DNA from: Brevibacterium album DSM 18261 | Lineage (GTDB): Bacteria; Actinomycetota; Actinomycetes; Actinomycetales; Brevibacteriaceae | DNA length: 64,000 nt | NCBI RefSeq assembly: GCF_000426445.1 | Contig: NZ_KE384526.1 | Span: 853,213-917,212 of the forward strand | Direction of reading: 5' to 3' | Part shown: one piece after another, positions 46,392 to 54,940 of the stretch | Layout of the letters: each line of letters opens with the position of its first letter | Numbering within the stretch: position 1 is the first letter of the stretch | Notes under the pieces: generated by a model | What the model was told of the DNA's origin: nothing | Database searches by the model: none | Seen by the model: the letters and a program-made list of their open reading frames with translations, nothing else | Program-made: the position numbers and the translations under genes

Positions 46392-46443
46392 GGCTCGGCC
46401 CTGGTTGCCCCCTTCCCCCCTTCCTCCCCCTCTCCTCCCCCGT

Positions 46444-46500
46444 CGAGTGAGCGTTTTCTGTCGGATTCAGGCCGTGAATCCGACAGGAAGTGCTCACTCG
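46444..46500. repeat. Long hairpin, TTTCTGTCGG family copy 1
   Basis: Arms 46444-46469 and 46475-46500 (26 bp, three mismatches) around a 5-base loop; core GTGAGCGTTTTCTGTCGGAT. The copy at 52623-52676 shares arm sequence and the following CGGCGGATGARGCG, so this is a dispersed repeat and not only a private terminator. Confidence 0.85.
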
Positions 46501-46617
46501 GCGGATGAGGCGCAAGGCCACAGGCGCACGAGGTCTCAGGCACGCGAAGCACGGGCGACCGGACATGACCCTATGCATAGGGTGGGAAATAGATGGCAGG
46601 TTCTGCACTCTCGACTG

Positions 46618-46875
46618 GTGACCTGGAATGGCGAGAGCGCACGGCGCTTCGGAGCGACCCTTCGTCGGATGCGGCAGGAGCACGGACTCTCCCAGGAGGC
46701 CCTGGCATTTCAGGCCGGGGTGACGAAGAACCAGGTCCAGCTCATCGAGAGCGGGCGCTCTTCGGGACGCAAGGATGCCGACGGCCCGTCAAACCCCAAG
46801 ATCTCCACCCTCGTCGGCTTCGCAACCGCCCTGGGCGTCAGGGCATCGTCGCTCCTCGACGAAGCCGGCCTGTGA
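46618..46875 (+). CDS. XRE-family helix-turn-helix regulator
   Basis: 85 residues from GTG 46618 (ATG 46573 would add 15). The HTH is at about residues 9-65: FGATLRRMRQEHGLSQEALA, then GVTKNQVQLIESGR. An extra short insertion RKDADGPSNP lies between helices 3 and 4. Single-domain XRE regulators of this size often repress neighbouring genes; the target here is unknown. Neither start has a strong ribosome site. Confidence 0.75.
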   Translation: MTWNGESARRFGATLRRMRQEHGLSQEALAFQAGVTKNQVQLIESGRSSGRKDADGPSNPKISTLVGFATALGVRASSLLDEAGL

Positions 46876-47216
46876 CCCCAGCCGGGTCCGGCTCACAAGA
46901 ACACCTCTCGCACGAGCACGGCTCCCAGGAACGCCGCTCACCGGCTCGGACGCCATCGGCAGCCAATCGAAAGTGAAGTCGACTTCATTTTTTCCGCCGA
47001 ACCTCTTGTTTTCTCATATTCCATCTATATAGGGTTGACACAGCTTCCAAAACCGCTCTGAAGCACTTGGCGGCCGTGATCCTCCACCGCGGAGCGCGGT
47101 CCCGGGAGGCCCGAGAGATCAACGACGATCCCACAGGGCCGCTCGCACACCCATGACGATCTGAGAGCCCGAGTCCGTGCACACCTGTGCCCCGGCTCGG
47201 CGGAACTGGAGTGTCC
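46876..47216 (+). promoter_or_regulatory. 341-bp AT-rich leader: weak terminator and promoter of the phn-type operon
   Basis: A perfect 14-bp palindrome TGAAGTCGACTTCA at 46974-46987 followed by TTTTTT resembles a short intrinsic terminator for the XRE gene; it could also be an operator. Downstream, TTGTTT (47006-47011) and TATAGG (47028-47033) with a 16-bp spacer form a likely promoter in a notably AT-rich segment. No PHO-box repeats were recognised. The leader from there to ATG 47217 is about 170 bases with no identified riboswitch. Confidence 0.5.
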
Positions 47217-48167
47217 ATGTCCCGCTTCGCCCGCATCTCGCTCGCCGCAGGAGCTGCGGCAGCACTCTCCCTGAGTGCCTGCTCCTCCGGTGATCCCGCC
47301 TCGGCCGATGAGATCAGCAGCCTCAGCTTCGGTGTGGTCCCCTCCGACAGCGCCGAATCGACCTATGACAACTGGGGCCTCTTCATCGAACTCGCGGAGG
47401 AGGAGCTCGGCGTCGAGATCGAACTCTTCGAGGCCACGGCGAATCCCGCGGTCATCGAGTCCGCGATCGCCGGCAACCTCGACATGGTCTACCAGGGACC
47501 GATGGGAACCATGCTGATGCAGGACAGCGGAGCACCCCTCCGCACTGTCGGGAACGTGAACTACGGACCTCAGGAACCGCCCGGCGAAACCATCGGCGTG
47601 GTGCTCGCCGACAGCCACTACACCGATCTGTCAGACCTGGTGGGTGAGGACGTGTGCTTCAACAACCCGGCATCGACCACCGGATACCTCTACCCTGCCA
47701 ACGGCTTCCTCCAGCTGGGCATCGATCCGGAGACGGACATCAACGCGATCTTCGTCGGGGACCACCAGTCGGTGGTGCGCACGGTCTTCGAGGGCGAATG
47801 CGCCGCCGGCTTCAGCTTCAGGCAGATGGTCGAAGAGACCGTCCCCAAGCAGAACGACGACATCGAGGCCGAGGACTTCCGGAGGATCTGGGAGGCGGAG
47901 ACCATCGGCGGCGGCATCACGATCTCGACCGAGCTGCCGGAGGAGATGCAGGAGCGGCTGTCAGATTTCCTCCTCAGCACCAACGGCGACAACATTCCCG
48001 AAGGCTATGAGTGCCCGGAGCGGCTCGAGAGGACGCACGCGGACGGAACTCCCTACTGCGGGCTGTTCTCCACCTTCTGGGGCATGAGCGAGGTGGACGG
48101 CGACTACTGGGACCCCGCACGCGAGATCTGCGCAGCGACCGAGGCCCCCGCCTGCCAGGGCAGCTAG
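47217..48167 (+). CDS. phnD: PhnD-family phosphonate/phosphite-type substrate-binding lipoprotein 1
   Basis: 316 residues. Lipobox LSAC puts the lipidated cysteine at residue 22. The fold markers of PhnD proteins are present: LSFGVVPSDSAESTYDNW, the ligand-site region VCFNNPASTTGYLYP, and IFVGDHQSVVRTVF. It would bind a phosphonate, phosphite or other small phosphorus or oxyanion compound outside the cell. CTGGAG six bases before ATG 47217 supports the start. It heads an operon with ATPase, fused permease, phosphatase and a second PhnD. Confidence 0.85.
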   Translation: MSRFARISLAAGAAAALSLSACSSGDPASADEISSLSFGVVPSDSAESTYDNWGLFIELAEEELGVEIELFEATANPAVIESAIAGNLDMVYQGPMGTMLMQDSGAPLRTVGNVNYGPQEPPGETIGVVLADSHYTDLSDLVGEDVCFNNPASTTGYLYPANGFLQLGIDPETDINAIFVGDHQSVVRTVFEGECAAGFSFRQMVEETVPKQNDDIEAEDFRRIWEAETIGGGITISTELPEEMQERLSDFLLSTNGDNIPEGYECPERLERTHADGTPYCGLFSTFWGMSEVDGDYWDPAREICAATEAPACQGS

Positions 48168-48231
48168 CCCCGGCCGATCCAGCAGCAGACCCCGATGACG
48201 CAGTCCCCGAAGCAGATGGGCGGAGACAACC

Positions 48232-49056
48232 ATGCCGAGTACGACTGACAGGAACAGCCGGCAGACAGATTCCCGGGTCGGCCCTGAGAACGAATTTGCG
48301 GTGCGGATCCGCAATGTGACGAAGGAATTCACCGGAGGGGCCGTCCGCGCGCTCAACGACATCACGCTGGATGTGCCCACCGGGCAGCGCCTCGTCCTCA
48401 TGGGCCTCTCGGGATCCGGCAAGTCCACCACGCTGAGGCTGATCAATGCCCTCGCCGAACCCACCCGGGGAGAGGTCGAGGTGCTGGGCCAGAACCCCTC
48501 CGGACTGAGCAGCCGGGAGCTGCGGCAGTTCCGCAGGCAGATCGGCTTCGTCTTCCAGCACTTCAACCTGGTGGGGCGGGCGAGCGCGCTGGAGAACGTG
48601 CTGGTCGGCGCGCTCGGCGGTCTCCGCGGACCTCGGTACGGCATCATGACCTACCCAGACAGCCTCCGCCGGGAGGCGCTCCGCCAGCTGGAGCGCGTGG
48701 GGCTCGCGGACAAGGCCTTCCAGCGGGCCAGCACCCTCTCCGGCGGGCAGCAGCAGAGGGTCGGAATCGCCCGGGCTCTCCTGCAACGTCCCAAGATCGT
48801 GCTCGCGGACGAACCCGTCGCCTCGCTGGACCCCGAGTCGTCGCGCCAGATCATGGACCTCCTCTTCGAGGTCTGCGATCAGGACGGACTCACCGTCATC
48901 TGCAATCTGCACCAGATGGAGATCGCGCTCGGCTGGGCCGACCGGATGGTGGGGCTGCGCAGCGGCGAGATCATCCTCGACCGGGATGCGCGAACCCTGA
49001 CGCCGGAGGACGTCTCGGAGATCTACGCGCAGGCACAGCCCCAGGCGGCATCATGA
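48232..49056 (+). CDS. phnC: PhnC-type ABC transporter ATP-binding protein
   Basis: 274 residues. Walker A GLSGSGKST, signature LSGGQQQRVGIARAL and Walker B IVLADEPVASLDPESS match PhnC ATPases of phosphonate importers. The first about 22 residues are an extra polar extension. It ends overlapping the start of the permease gene by four bases. Confidence 0.9.
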   Translation: MPSTTDRNSRQTDSRVGPENEFAVRIRNVTKEFTGGAVRALNDITLDVPTGQRLVLMGLSGSGKSTTLRLINALAEPTRGEVEVLGQNPSGLSSRELRQFRRQIGFVFQHFNLVGRASALENVLVGALGGLRGPRYGIMTYPDSLRREALRQLERVGLADKAFQRASTLSGGQQQRVGIARALLQRPKIVLADEPVASLDPESSRQIMDLLFEVCDQDGLTVICNLHQMEIALGWADRMVGLRSGEIILDRDARTLTPEDVSEIYAQAQPQAAS

Positions 49057-50822
49057 CCGCGCAGCTCACTCCCCGCGCCGACGGTCGCCCCGATTCCGGC
49101 CGGATCCGCAGGCCTCCGGATCCCCGGCGCCGCCGCCTCGCCTCCATCGCAGCGGTGATCGCCGCGCTGTTCCTCGTGGCGGTATGGCAGACCGGGTTCA
49201 CTCCCTGGGCTCTGTTCGGTCGCATGGACGCGATCGGCAACCTCCTCGGGCGCATGCTGCCGCCCAGCTTCGTGGACTGGCCGCGGTACGTCTCCGCCGT
49301 CGCAGAGACGCTCTGGATGGTGATCGCGGGCACCTCGATCGCACTCGTCCTCGCAGTTCCCGTCTCTGTTCTGGCAGCCCGGAACACCACGACCGGACCC
49401 ATCGCATACAACGTCTGCCGATTCATCATCACCGTGACCCGGGCGGTCCCCTCACTCGTCCTGGCGCTCATCTTCGTCCGCGCGATGGGCATCGGCCCCG
49501 CTGCCGGCGTGCTCGCCATGGGCATCAGCTCCGTGGGCATGATCGGCAAGTTCTTCAGCGATCGCATCGAGGAGATCGACATGGGGCTGGTGGAGGCCGT
49601 GCGGGCCTCAGGGGCCGGCCGCCTCCAGGTCTTCACCGCCGCGGTGCTGCCGCAGGTGCTCACCAACTGGATATCCCTGGCGCTGTACCGGCTGGACATC
49701 AACCTCAGGAACTCCGTCGTCCTCGGCTTCGTGGGGGCCGGAGGCATCGGCCTGGAGCTGCAGCGGGTGCAGGGGCAGCTGGTGTACAGCCGCGTCCTGG
49801 CGATCGCGCTGATCATCCTCGTCCTCGTGATCATCACCGAGCGGATCTCGCTGCTGGCCCGCCGTGCGATCCAGGACGAGGACACTCCCCGGGAGAACCC
49901 CTTCTCCCTGCGGGCCCGGCTCCGCGCACACAGGCAGAAGCGGAAGGGCACCTCGGCGGCGGAGTCCGAGGCCGGTTCCGGAACGGTGAAGACGGAGGTC
50001 TCAGCTAAGGCGCGCACCGCCACTCCCGACCAGCCCGCGCGCATCTCCGTGGGCTGGTACGCCGGGCGGATCAGGCGGTGGACCATGGCACTGCTGGCGA
50101 TCGCGGCCGTCATCAGCAGCTTCGCGATCCTGCAGTTCGGGCCCATCAGGCTGATCACGGCCATCGGGGACATCGTCCCCTACGTCGCCGCGATGTTCCC
50201 GCCGGACTTCGTCTCGAACTTCGGCCGGCACCTCGATCTCCTCCTGGAGACGATCTGGATGGCGATCGCGGCCACCGTGCTGGGCATGCTCATCTCCCTC
50301 CCCATCGGGATCCTCGGAGCCCGCAACGCGACCGTGCACCGGCACGCGGCGGCCGTCGCCAGGACCCTCACGATGCTCGTCCGCGGCATGCCCGACATGG
50401 TCATCGCGATCATCTTCGTCGCCGCGGTGGGGCTGGGGCCCCTCGCCGGAGTCATGGCGCTGACGATCGGCTCGATCGGCATGGCCGGCAAGCTCATCGC
50501 CGACGCCATCGAGGACACCGACCTGGAGGGGCAGGGAGAGGCGATGAAGGCCAGCGGCACCACATGGCTGCAGCGCACCTTCACCTCGACGATACCCACC
50601 ACCATGCCGGCGATCGTCGGAGTCGGCCTGTTCATGTTCGACGTCTTCATCCGGGCCGCCACGATCATCGGGATCGTGGGCGCCGGCGGGATCGGCCTCG
50701 CGCTCGAGGGTTCGTTCCGCTCACGCGACCTCGATCAGACGCTCGCCCTGGTCATCATGATCTTCCTCATCATCTACGGCACGGAGAAGCTCTCGGCCTG
50801 GATCCGGAGGCAGATCCTGTGA
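49053..50822 (+). CDS. phnE: Fused PhnE-PhnE ABC transporter permease
   Basis: 589 residues containing two PhnE-like permeases on one chain. The first spans about residues 20-270 with coupling motif EAVRASGAGRLQVF, the second about 335-589 with GEAMKASGTTWLQRTF. They are joined by a polar linker of about 60 residues. Usual systems use two identical or two separate permeases, so one chain could make the entire channel. ATG 49053 overlaps the phnC stop. Confidence 0.88.
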   Translation: MTAQLTPRADGRPDSGRIRRPPDPRRRRLASIAAVIAALFLVAVWQTGFTPWALFGRMDAIGNLLGRMLPPSFVDWPRYVSAVAETLWMVIAGTSIALVLAVPVSVLAARNTTTGPIAYNVCRFIITVTRAVPSLVLALIFVRAMGIGPAAGVLAMGISSVGMIGKFFSDRIEEIDMGLVEAVRASGAGRLQVFTAAVLPQVLTNWISLALYRLDINLRNSVVLGFVGAGGIGLELQRVQGQLVYSRVLAIALIILVLVIITERISLLARRAIQDEDTPRENPFSLRARLRAHRQKRKGTSAAESEAGSGTVKTEVSAKARTATPDQPARISVGWYAGRIRRWTMALLAIAAVISSFAILQFGPIRLITAIGDIVPYVAAMFPPDFVSNFGRHLDLLLETIWMAIAATVLGMLISLPIGILGARNATVHRHAAAVARTLTMLVRGMPDMVIAIIFVAAVGLGPLAGVMALTIGSIGMAGKLIADAIEDTDLEGQGEAMKASGTTWLQRTFTSTIPTTMPAIVGVGLFMFDVFIRAATIIGIVGAGGIGLALEGSFRSRDLDQTLALVIMIFLIIYGTEKLSAWIRRQIL

Positions 50823-50859
50823 GGCCCCGCATCGCACACGGAAGGAAGCATCCTCGCAC

Positions 50860-51600
50860 ATGAGCACAAGACTGATACTCCTCAGACATGCGGAGACGGA
50901 GGCGAACGTCCGCCGGGTGGTCGACACCCGGCCGCCTGGAGCGCCTCTGACGGCGCTCGGCCGGGACCAGGCCGACGAGTTCGCCGGCTACGCGCAGAGC
51001 CTCGCCTGTCGAGCCCTGGTCACCTCGACCGCGCTGCGCGCACAGCAGACTGCGGACTCCATCGCCCGTGCCCTCGGGATCCCCGCCCGGGTGGCCGACG
51101 GCCTCCACGAGGTTCAGGCCGGGGACTTCGAGGGGAGGACGGACGAGACCGCCATCCAGGCCTACTACGACCTGTTCGCCGCATGGATGAGGGGTGAGTA
51201 CGACCGGAAGCTGCCGGGTGGGGAGACGGGTCACGAGGTCCTGGAGAGGTACCTGCCCGTGATCGAGGACCTCCGCAGGCACCACTTCGAAGTCGCCGGC
51301 GCCACCGAGGCCTCGGGCACGGGAGCCCGCACGGGCACGGGCGCTGACGTGCCGGCCGAGGCCGCGGGCACCGTCGTGATCGTGAGCCACGGCGCCGTCA
51401 TCAGGTTCATCGCCTCCCACCTCACTGGCTTCCATGCCGGGCTCGCCTCGGCGGAGAGGATGCCGAACACGGGTGGGATCGAGCTGATCCCTTCGGACAC
51501 CGGCTGGGAGCCCCTCCGCTGGGGGCATCTGCTGCCCCCGGGAGACGGCGACCGAGCACAGCCGCACCCGGCTGCAGAAGCCGCCCGGGCAATGGGCTGA
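50860..51600 (+). CDS. Histidine phosphatase family protein (in the phn-type operon)
   Basis: 246 residues of the phosphoglycerate-mutase-like histidine phosphatase superfamily. Catalytic RHA motif LLRHAETEAN near the N-terminus (RHG variant with Ala), the EVQAGDFEG acidic residue region, and SHGAVIRF with the second histidine. About 19 residues around 145-165 form a Gly/Thr/Ala-rich insert. Its place between the permease and a second PhnD suggests it removes phosphate from the imported compound; inference only. Confidence 0.8.
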   Translation: MSTRLILLRHAETEANVRRVVDTRPPGAPLTALGRDQADEFAGYAQSLACRALVTSTALRAQQTADSIARALGIPARVADGLHEVQAGDFEGRTDETAIQAYYDLFAAWMRGEYDRKLPGGETGHEVLERYLPVIEDLRRHHFEVAGATEASGTGARTGTGADVPAEAAGTVVIVSHGAVIRFIASHLTGFHAGLASAERMPNTGGIELIPSDTGWEPLRWGHLLPPGDGDRAQPHPAAEAARAMG

Positions 51601-51652
51601 CCCGGACGGGGAAACGCACACACCCATCCGGCCGAACCGACAGGAGATCACC

Positions 51653-52600
51653 ATGTCCCGCACCACCCGCCCCCTGCTCGCCGCGGGAGCAGCAGCCGCT
51701 CTCTGTCTCGCGGGCTGCTCCGCCGATGATCCTGCCGCCGCAGACGAGATCACCACCCTGAGCTTCGGCACCGTCCCCTCCGACTCCGCCGACCGCACGT
51801 ACGAGCTCTGGAGCATCTTCCTCGAACTGGCCGAGGAGGAGCTGGACGTCGAGATCGAGCTCTTCGAGGCCACCGCCGCGCCCGCCGTCATCGAAGCGGC
51901 AGTGGCGGGGGACCTCGACCTGGTATTCATGGGCCCGCTCGGCAGCATGCTCATGCTGGACCGCGGAGCGCCCGTCACGACGGTCGGCTATGCGAGCGGC
52001 AGTCCCCAGATGCCGCCGATGGAATCCGTCGCCGTGACGCGCTCGGACAGCGGGATCACCGACCTCGGCGAACTCGCTGGGCTGGACGTGTGCTTCAACA
52101 ACCCCTCTTCGACGAGCGGCTATCTGTTCCCCGCCACAGGGCTCAGCGAGCATGGGATCGACCCGGAAGAGGACATCAATGCGATCTTCGTGGGCGATCA
52201 CCGCTCAGTCATGAACACCGTCTTCGAAGGAGAGTGCGCGGCCGGATTCACGTTCGCTCAGCTGGCTGAGAGGACCTTCGCCGAGGACAACGATCACGTG
52301 GAGCAGAGCGATTTCACCACCCTCTGGCGGACCGAGACCCTCGAGAGCGGGGTGCTGATGTCCACGGAGCTCCCCGAGGAGATGCAGGAGCGGATCACCG
52401 ATTTCCTCTTCAGCATCAACGGCGACACCGTCTACGAAGCGCAGGGCTGCGAGGTGGACAGTCTCCTCATGGACCACCCCGACGGCACGCAGTACTGCGC
52501 CGTCTTCGGCACGTTCTGGGGTATGGCGGAAGCCGACGACAGCTACTGGGCCCGTGCACGGGAGGTGTGCGAGGCAACCGATGCGCCCGCATGCCAGTGA
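51653..52600 (+). CDS. phnD: PhnD-family substrate-binding lipoprotein 2
   Basis: 315 residues, clearly a paralogue of the protein encoded at 47217-48167: same lipobox position (Cys 22, LAGC), LSFGTVPSDSADRTYELW, VCFNNPSSTSGYLFP and IFVGDHRSVMNTVF. Residues in the presumed ligand region differ (GSPQMPPMES versus GPQEPPGET), so the two may take different ligands for one transporter. CAGGAG precedes ATG 51653. Last gene of the operon; a hairpin lies just after the stop. Confidence 0.85.
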   Translation: MSRTTRPLLAAGAAAALCLAGCSADDPAAADEITTLSFGTVPSDSADRTYELWSIFLELAEEELDVEIELFEATAAPAVIEAAVAGDLDLVFMGPLGSMLMLDRGAPVTTVGYASGSPQMPPMESVAVTRSDSGITDLGELAGLDVCFNNPSSTSGYLFPATGLSEHGIDPEEDINAIFVGDHRSVMNTVFEGECAAGFTFAQLAERTFAEDNDHVEQSDFTTLWRTETLESGVLMSTELPEEMQERITDFLFSINGDTVYEAQGCEVDSLLMDHPDGTQYCAVFGTFWGMAEADDSYWARAREVCEATDAPACQ

Positions 52601-52622
52601 ACCGGTGTCCCAGGCCCCATCA

Positions 52623-52676
52623 GGTGAGCACTCCCTGTCGGATCTGAGCCGCAGGACCGACAGAAAGCGCTCACCC
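52623..52676. repeat. Long hairpin, TTTCTGTCGG family copy 2
   Basis: Left arm 52623-52644 and right arm 52655-52676 (about 22 bp, several mismatches). Right arm reads GACCGACAGAAAGCGCTCAC. Homologous in arms and right flank (CGGCGGATGAAGCG) to the hairpin at 46444-46500. It follows the second phnD and may end that operon. Confidence 0.8.
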
Positions 52677-52774
52677 GGCGGATGAAGCGGCGCTCCCTCC
52701 GCCCGGAGCAGAACGTCTCTGCTCCGGGCGGATCCGCATTCACGGTCCGCACGGACCGGCCCCAGGCTGAGGGC

Positions 52775-53593
52775 ATGACGCACAGACGCACCAGCACAGA
52801 CACGACACCCCTGATCCCAGCGCACACACTGCCCGGAGCGCCCGCCTCACTCGGCCCCACGCGCACGCAGGGCCACTCACCTCCCCTCTTCGCCGACTCC
52901 CCAGCAGACGCCGCTCCCGCCGAGGCGCCCCTCACCCGCCGCCTCCTCCAGCGCAGGGCCCTGGTCTTCAACGGCGAGCTGGACGACGCCTCGGGCATGG
53001 AGCTCATCGCCGGACTGCACCTGCTCGCGGACGAGGATCCGCAGCGGGACATCCACCTCTGGATCAACTCCCCCGGCGGCTCCGTGCCCATGATGCTCGC
53101 GATCGCGGACACCATCGGCGTCATCCCCTGCGATGTGGTGACGGTGGCGTTCGGCTGGGCGGCCTCGGCCGGGCAGTTCGTCCTGTCCTCCGGCACGCCC
53201 GGCAAGCGCCTCGTGCTGCCGCACGCACGGGTGCTGCTGCACCAGGGCTCCTCCGGGATCGGCGGCACGGCGGCGGACGTCGAGCTGCAGGCCGACGACC
53301 TGCGCGACGTCCGCGACACGGTGCTCGGCCGCATCGCCGCCCTCACCGGGAGGACGTACGCGCAGGTGTTCGAGGACTCCCTGCGCGACCGGTGGTTCTC
53401 TGCGCAGGAGGCCGTCGCCTACGGCCTCGCGGATGCGCTGGTGACGGACATCGGCCAGCTGCTCTCGCCTCGGCCGCGGGCTGCAGGCATCTCCGGGAAC
53501 ACCATCGCCGAGGCCGAGGCCGGTTCCCGTACGAGCTCCGGGGGCGGCGCGGCGGGGGCCGCGGCCGGCGAGCAGGAAGGAGCTCCGGCATGA
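52775..53593 (+). CDS. ClpP-like serine protease, catalytic triad intact
   Basis: 272 residues from ATG 52775 (ATG 52682, directly after the hairpin, would add 31 residues). Residues about 57-245 form the ClpP fold: INSPGGSV, the nucleophile region GWAASAG with Ser 131, LPHARVLLHQ with His 156, and SLRDRWFSAQEA with Asp 205, so all three catalytic residues are present. The usual GQAASMG reads GWAASAG. A Ser/Gly/Ala-rich tail follows. Overlaps the next ClpP-like gene (ATGA), and a PopR/ClgR-like gene faces the pair, as with accessory clpP3-clpP4 of Streptomyces. Confidence 0.85.
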   Translation: MTHRRTSTDTTPLIPAHTLPGAPASLGPTRTQGHSPPLFADSPADAAPAEAPLTRRLLQRRALVFNGELDDASGMELIAGLHLLADEDPQRDIHLWINSPGGSVPMMLAIADTIGVIPCDVVTVAFGWAASAGQFVLSSGTPGKRLVLPHARVLLHQGSSGIGGTAADVELQADDLRDVRDTVLGRIAALTGRTYAQVFEDSLRDRWFSAQEAVAYGLADALVTDIGQLLSPRPRAAGISGNTIAEAEAGSRTSSGGGAAGAAAGEQEGAPA

Positions 53594-54186
53594 GCCAGTA
53601 CACGATTCCGAACGTGGTGACCCGTGATTCCGCGGGCGAGCGCATCGTCGACATCCACTCGCGCCTGCTCGGCAGCCGGATCGTGAACATCGGGACGGCG
53701 ATCGACGACGGAGTGGCGACGACCGTCATCGCACAGCTGCTGCACCTCGACGCGGAGTCCGCGGACCTGCCCATCAGCCTCTACATCAACTCTCCCGGCG
53801 GTTCGCTCACCGCGATGACGGGCATCTACGACACGATGCAGTACGTCTCCGCCCCCGTCGCCACCATCTGCGTGGGCCAGGCCGCCGCCGATGCCGCCGT
53901 GCTGCTGGCCGCGGGCGCACCGGGCAGCCGCACGGTCCTCCCCCATGCCCGCGTGGTGCTGCGGCAGCCGCGCGTGGAGGGCGGGCGCGCGGCGATCCCG
54001 GACCTCATCCTCGCCGCCGAGGAGGTGGTCCGCCAGCGCAGCGCGGTCGAGGCGATCCTGCACCGGCACACGCACCGCAGCCTCGCGCAGCTGCGGCGGG
54101 ATCTCGACCGGGACCTCGTGCTGACGGCGGCCGAGGCGGTGGAGTTCGGGATCGCTGATGCCGTGGTGGAGCGGAAGGAGAGGTGA
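53590..54186 (+). CDS. Catalytically dead ClpP paralogue (ClpR-like)
   Basis: 198 residues with a clear ClpP fold (INSPGGSLTAMTGIYDTMQY) but a broken triad. The nucleophile position reads GQAAADA with Ala 100 in place of Ser, and the histidine position reads VVLRQP with Arg 125 in place of His; Asp 175 (DRDLVLTA) remains. It cannot be an active serine protease by the usual mechanism. Overlap of start and upstream stop suggests the two proteins assemble together, like ClpP/ClpR rings in other organisms. The partner role is inference. Confidence 0.85.
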   Translation: MSQYTIPNVVTRDSAGERIVDIHSRLLGSRIVNIGTAIDDGVATTVIAQLLHLDAESADLPISLYINSPGGSLTAMTGIYDTMQYVSAPVATICVGQAAADAAVLLAAGAPGSRTVLPHARVVLRQPRVEGGRAAIPDLILAAEEVVRQRSAVEAILHRHTHRSLAQLRRDLDRDLVLTAAEAVEFGIADAVVERKER

Positions 54187-54194
54187 GGCCGGTG

Positions 54195-54260
54195 TCAGGC
54201 GGCGAGCGCGCTGCCGGTCTTGGGTGATCGATGCGACGACTGGATCAGGCGGCGAGTGCG
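54195..54260. repeat. Short direct repeat of the regulator gene tail
   Basis: TCAGGCGGCGAGCGCG at 54195-54210 recurs as TCAGGCGGCGAGTGCG at 54245-54260, 50 bases apart. The second copy encodes the last residues and stop of the PopR/ClgR-like gene on the minus strand. Confidence 0.7.
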
Positions 54261-54643
54261 AGGGCGACCTGCCCCCGGGCGGACTGCTGAGGCGCTGGGG
54301 AATGCAATGCTGGTGCACGCATGCCCGCCGAGTCCGATGCGGCCTCATGAGCATGGAGCGGATGCACGGCACCAGCGGGGAGGGGCTGCGGCACCAGCGC
54401 GCCCTGAGCCGAGGCGAGGCGGGCGCTGAGCACGAGCACCTCGGCGAGCGGCAGCTGCAGGGCACCGGCGATCGCGGCGATCATCTCCGAGGAAGGGTCC
54501 TTGAGACCGCGCTCCACCTCGGAGAGGTACTGCACGGAGACGCCGGAGCGCTCGGCCACTTCGCGCAGGGTCAGACCCAGCGTGAGACGTCGGATGCGCA
54601 GGACGCGACCCAGCATCTCGCGGAACAGCGGCGTCTCGGTCAT
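54245..54643 (-). CDS. ClgR/PopR-like regulator with SsrA-like C-terminus
   Basis: 132 residues. The HTH (LGLTLREVAERSGVSVQYLS, EVERGLKDPSSEMIAAI) matches ClgR/PopR, the actinobacterial activators of clp genes. Start ATG 54643 (MTETPLFREMLG) fits the family; an earlier start at 54664 adds seven residues. The protein ends GQVALALAA, closely resembling the LAA end of the SsrA degradation tag; ClgR and PopR are known to be degraded by ClpP through C-terminal alanines. It is convergent with the ClpP-like pair and is the likely regulator and substrate of the Clp system. Confidence 0.8.
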   Translation of the reverse strand: MTETPLFREMLGRVLRIRRLTLGLTLREVAERSGVSVQYLSEVERGLKDPSSEMIAAIAGALQLPLAEVLVLSARLASAQGALVPQPLPAGAVHPLHAHEAASDSAGMRAPALHSPAPQQSARGQVALALAA

Positions 54644-54780
54644 GCCGCAAGGATAGGCGGTCATGGGCGGGCTGAACCAGCGATCCGCTCAGAGCGGAAC
54701 CCCGTGCTCCCGGCAGACGCCCTTCAGGCCGCCCTCGCAAAGCCGCCGGCCGCACCTCCTGCCCCTTCTCCCGCCGCCGC

Positions 54781-54830
54781 GTATGTGCTCTCTGCGCGTT
54801 CAGCCGCGCACACGCGCAGAGAGCACATAC
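54781..54830. repeat. Perfect hairpin with 18-bp arms
   Basis: GTATGTGCTCTCTGCGCG (54781-54798) and its exact reverse complement (54813-54830) flank a 14-base loop. It lies in the divergent region between the ClgR/PopR-like gene and the multicopper oxidase gene, so it is not at a gene end; a regulatory or repeat role is possible. Confidence 0.85.
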
Positions 54831-54940
54831 CTGTTGCGCGCCCGACCGTGAAGAAGACGCACCGCCCCACCCACCGAGCGGCGGAGTCTCACTCACCGGG
54901 AATCGTAAACACCCTCACCCGCCGGCGGCACAATGGCGCC

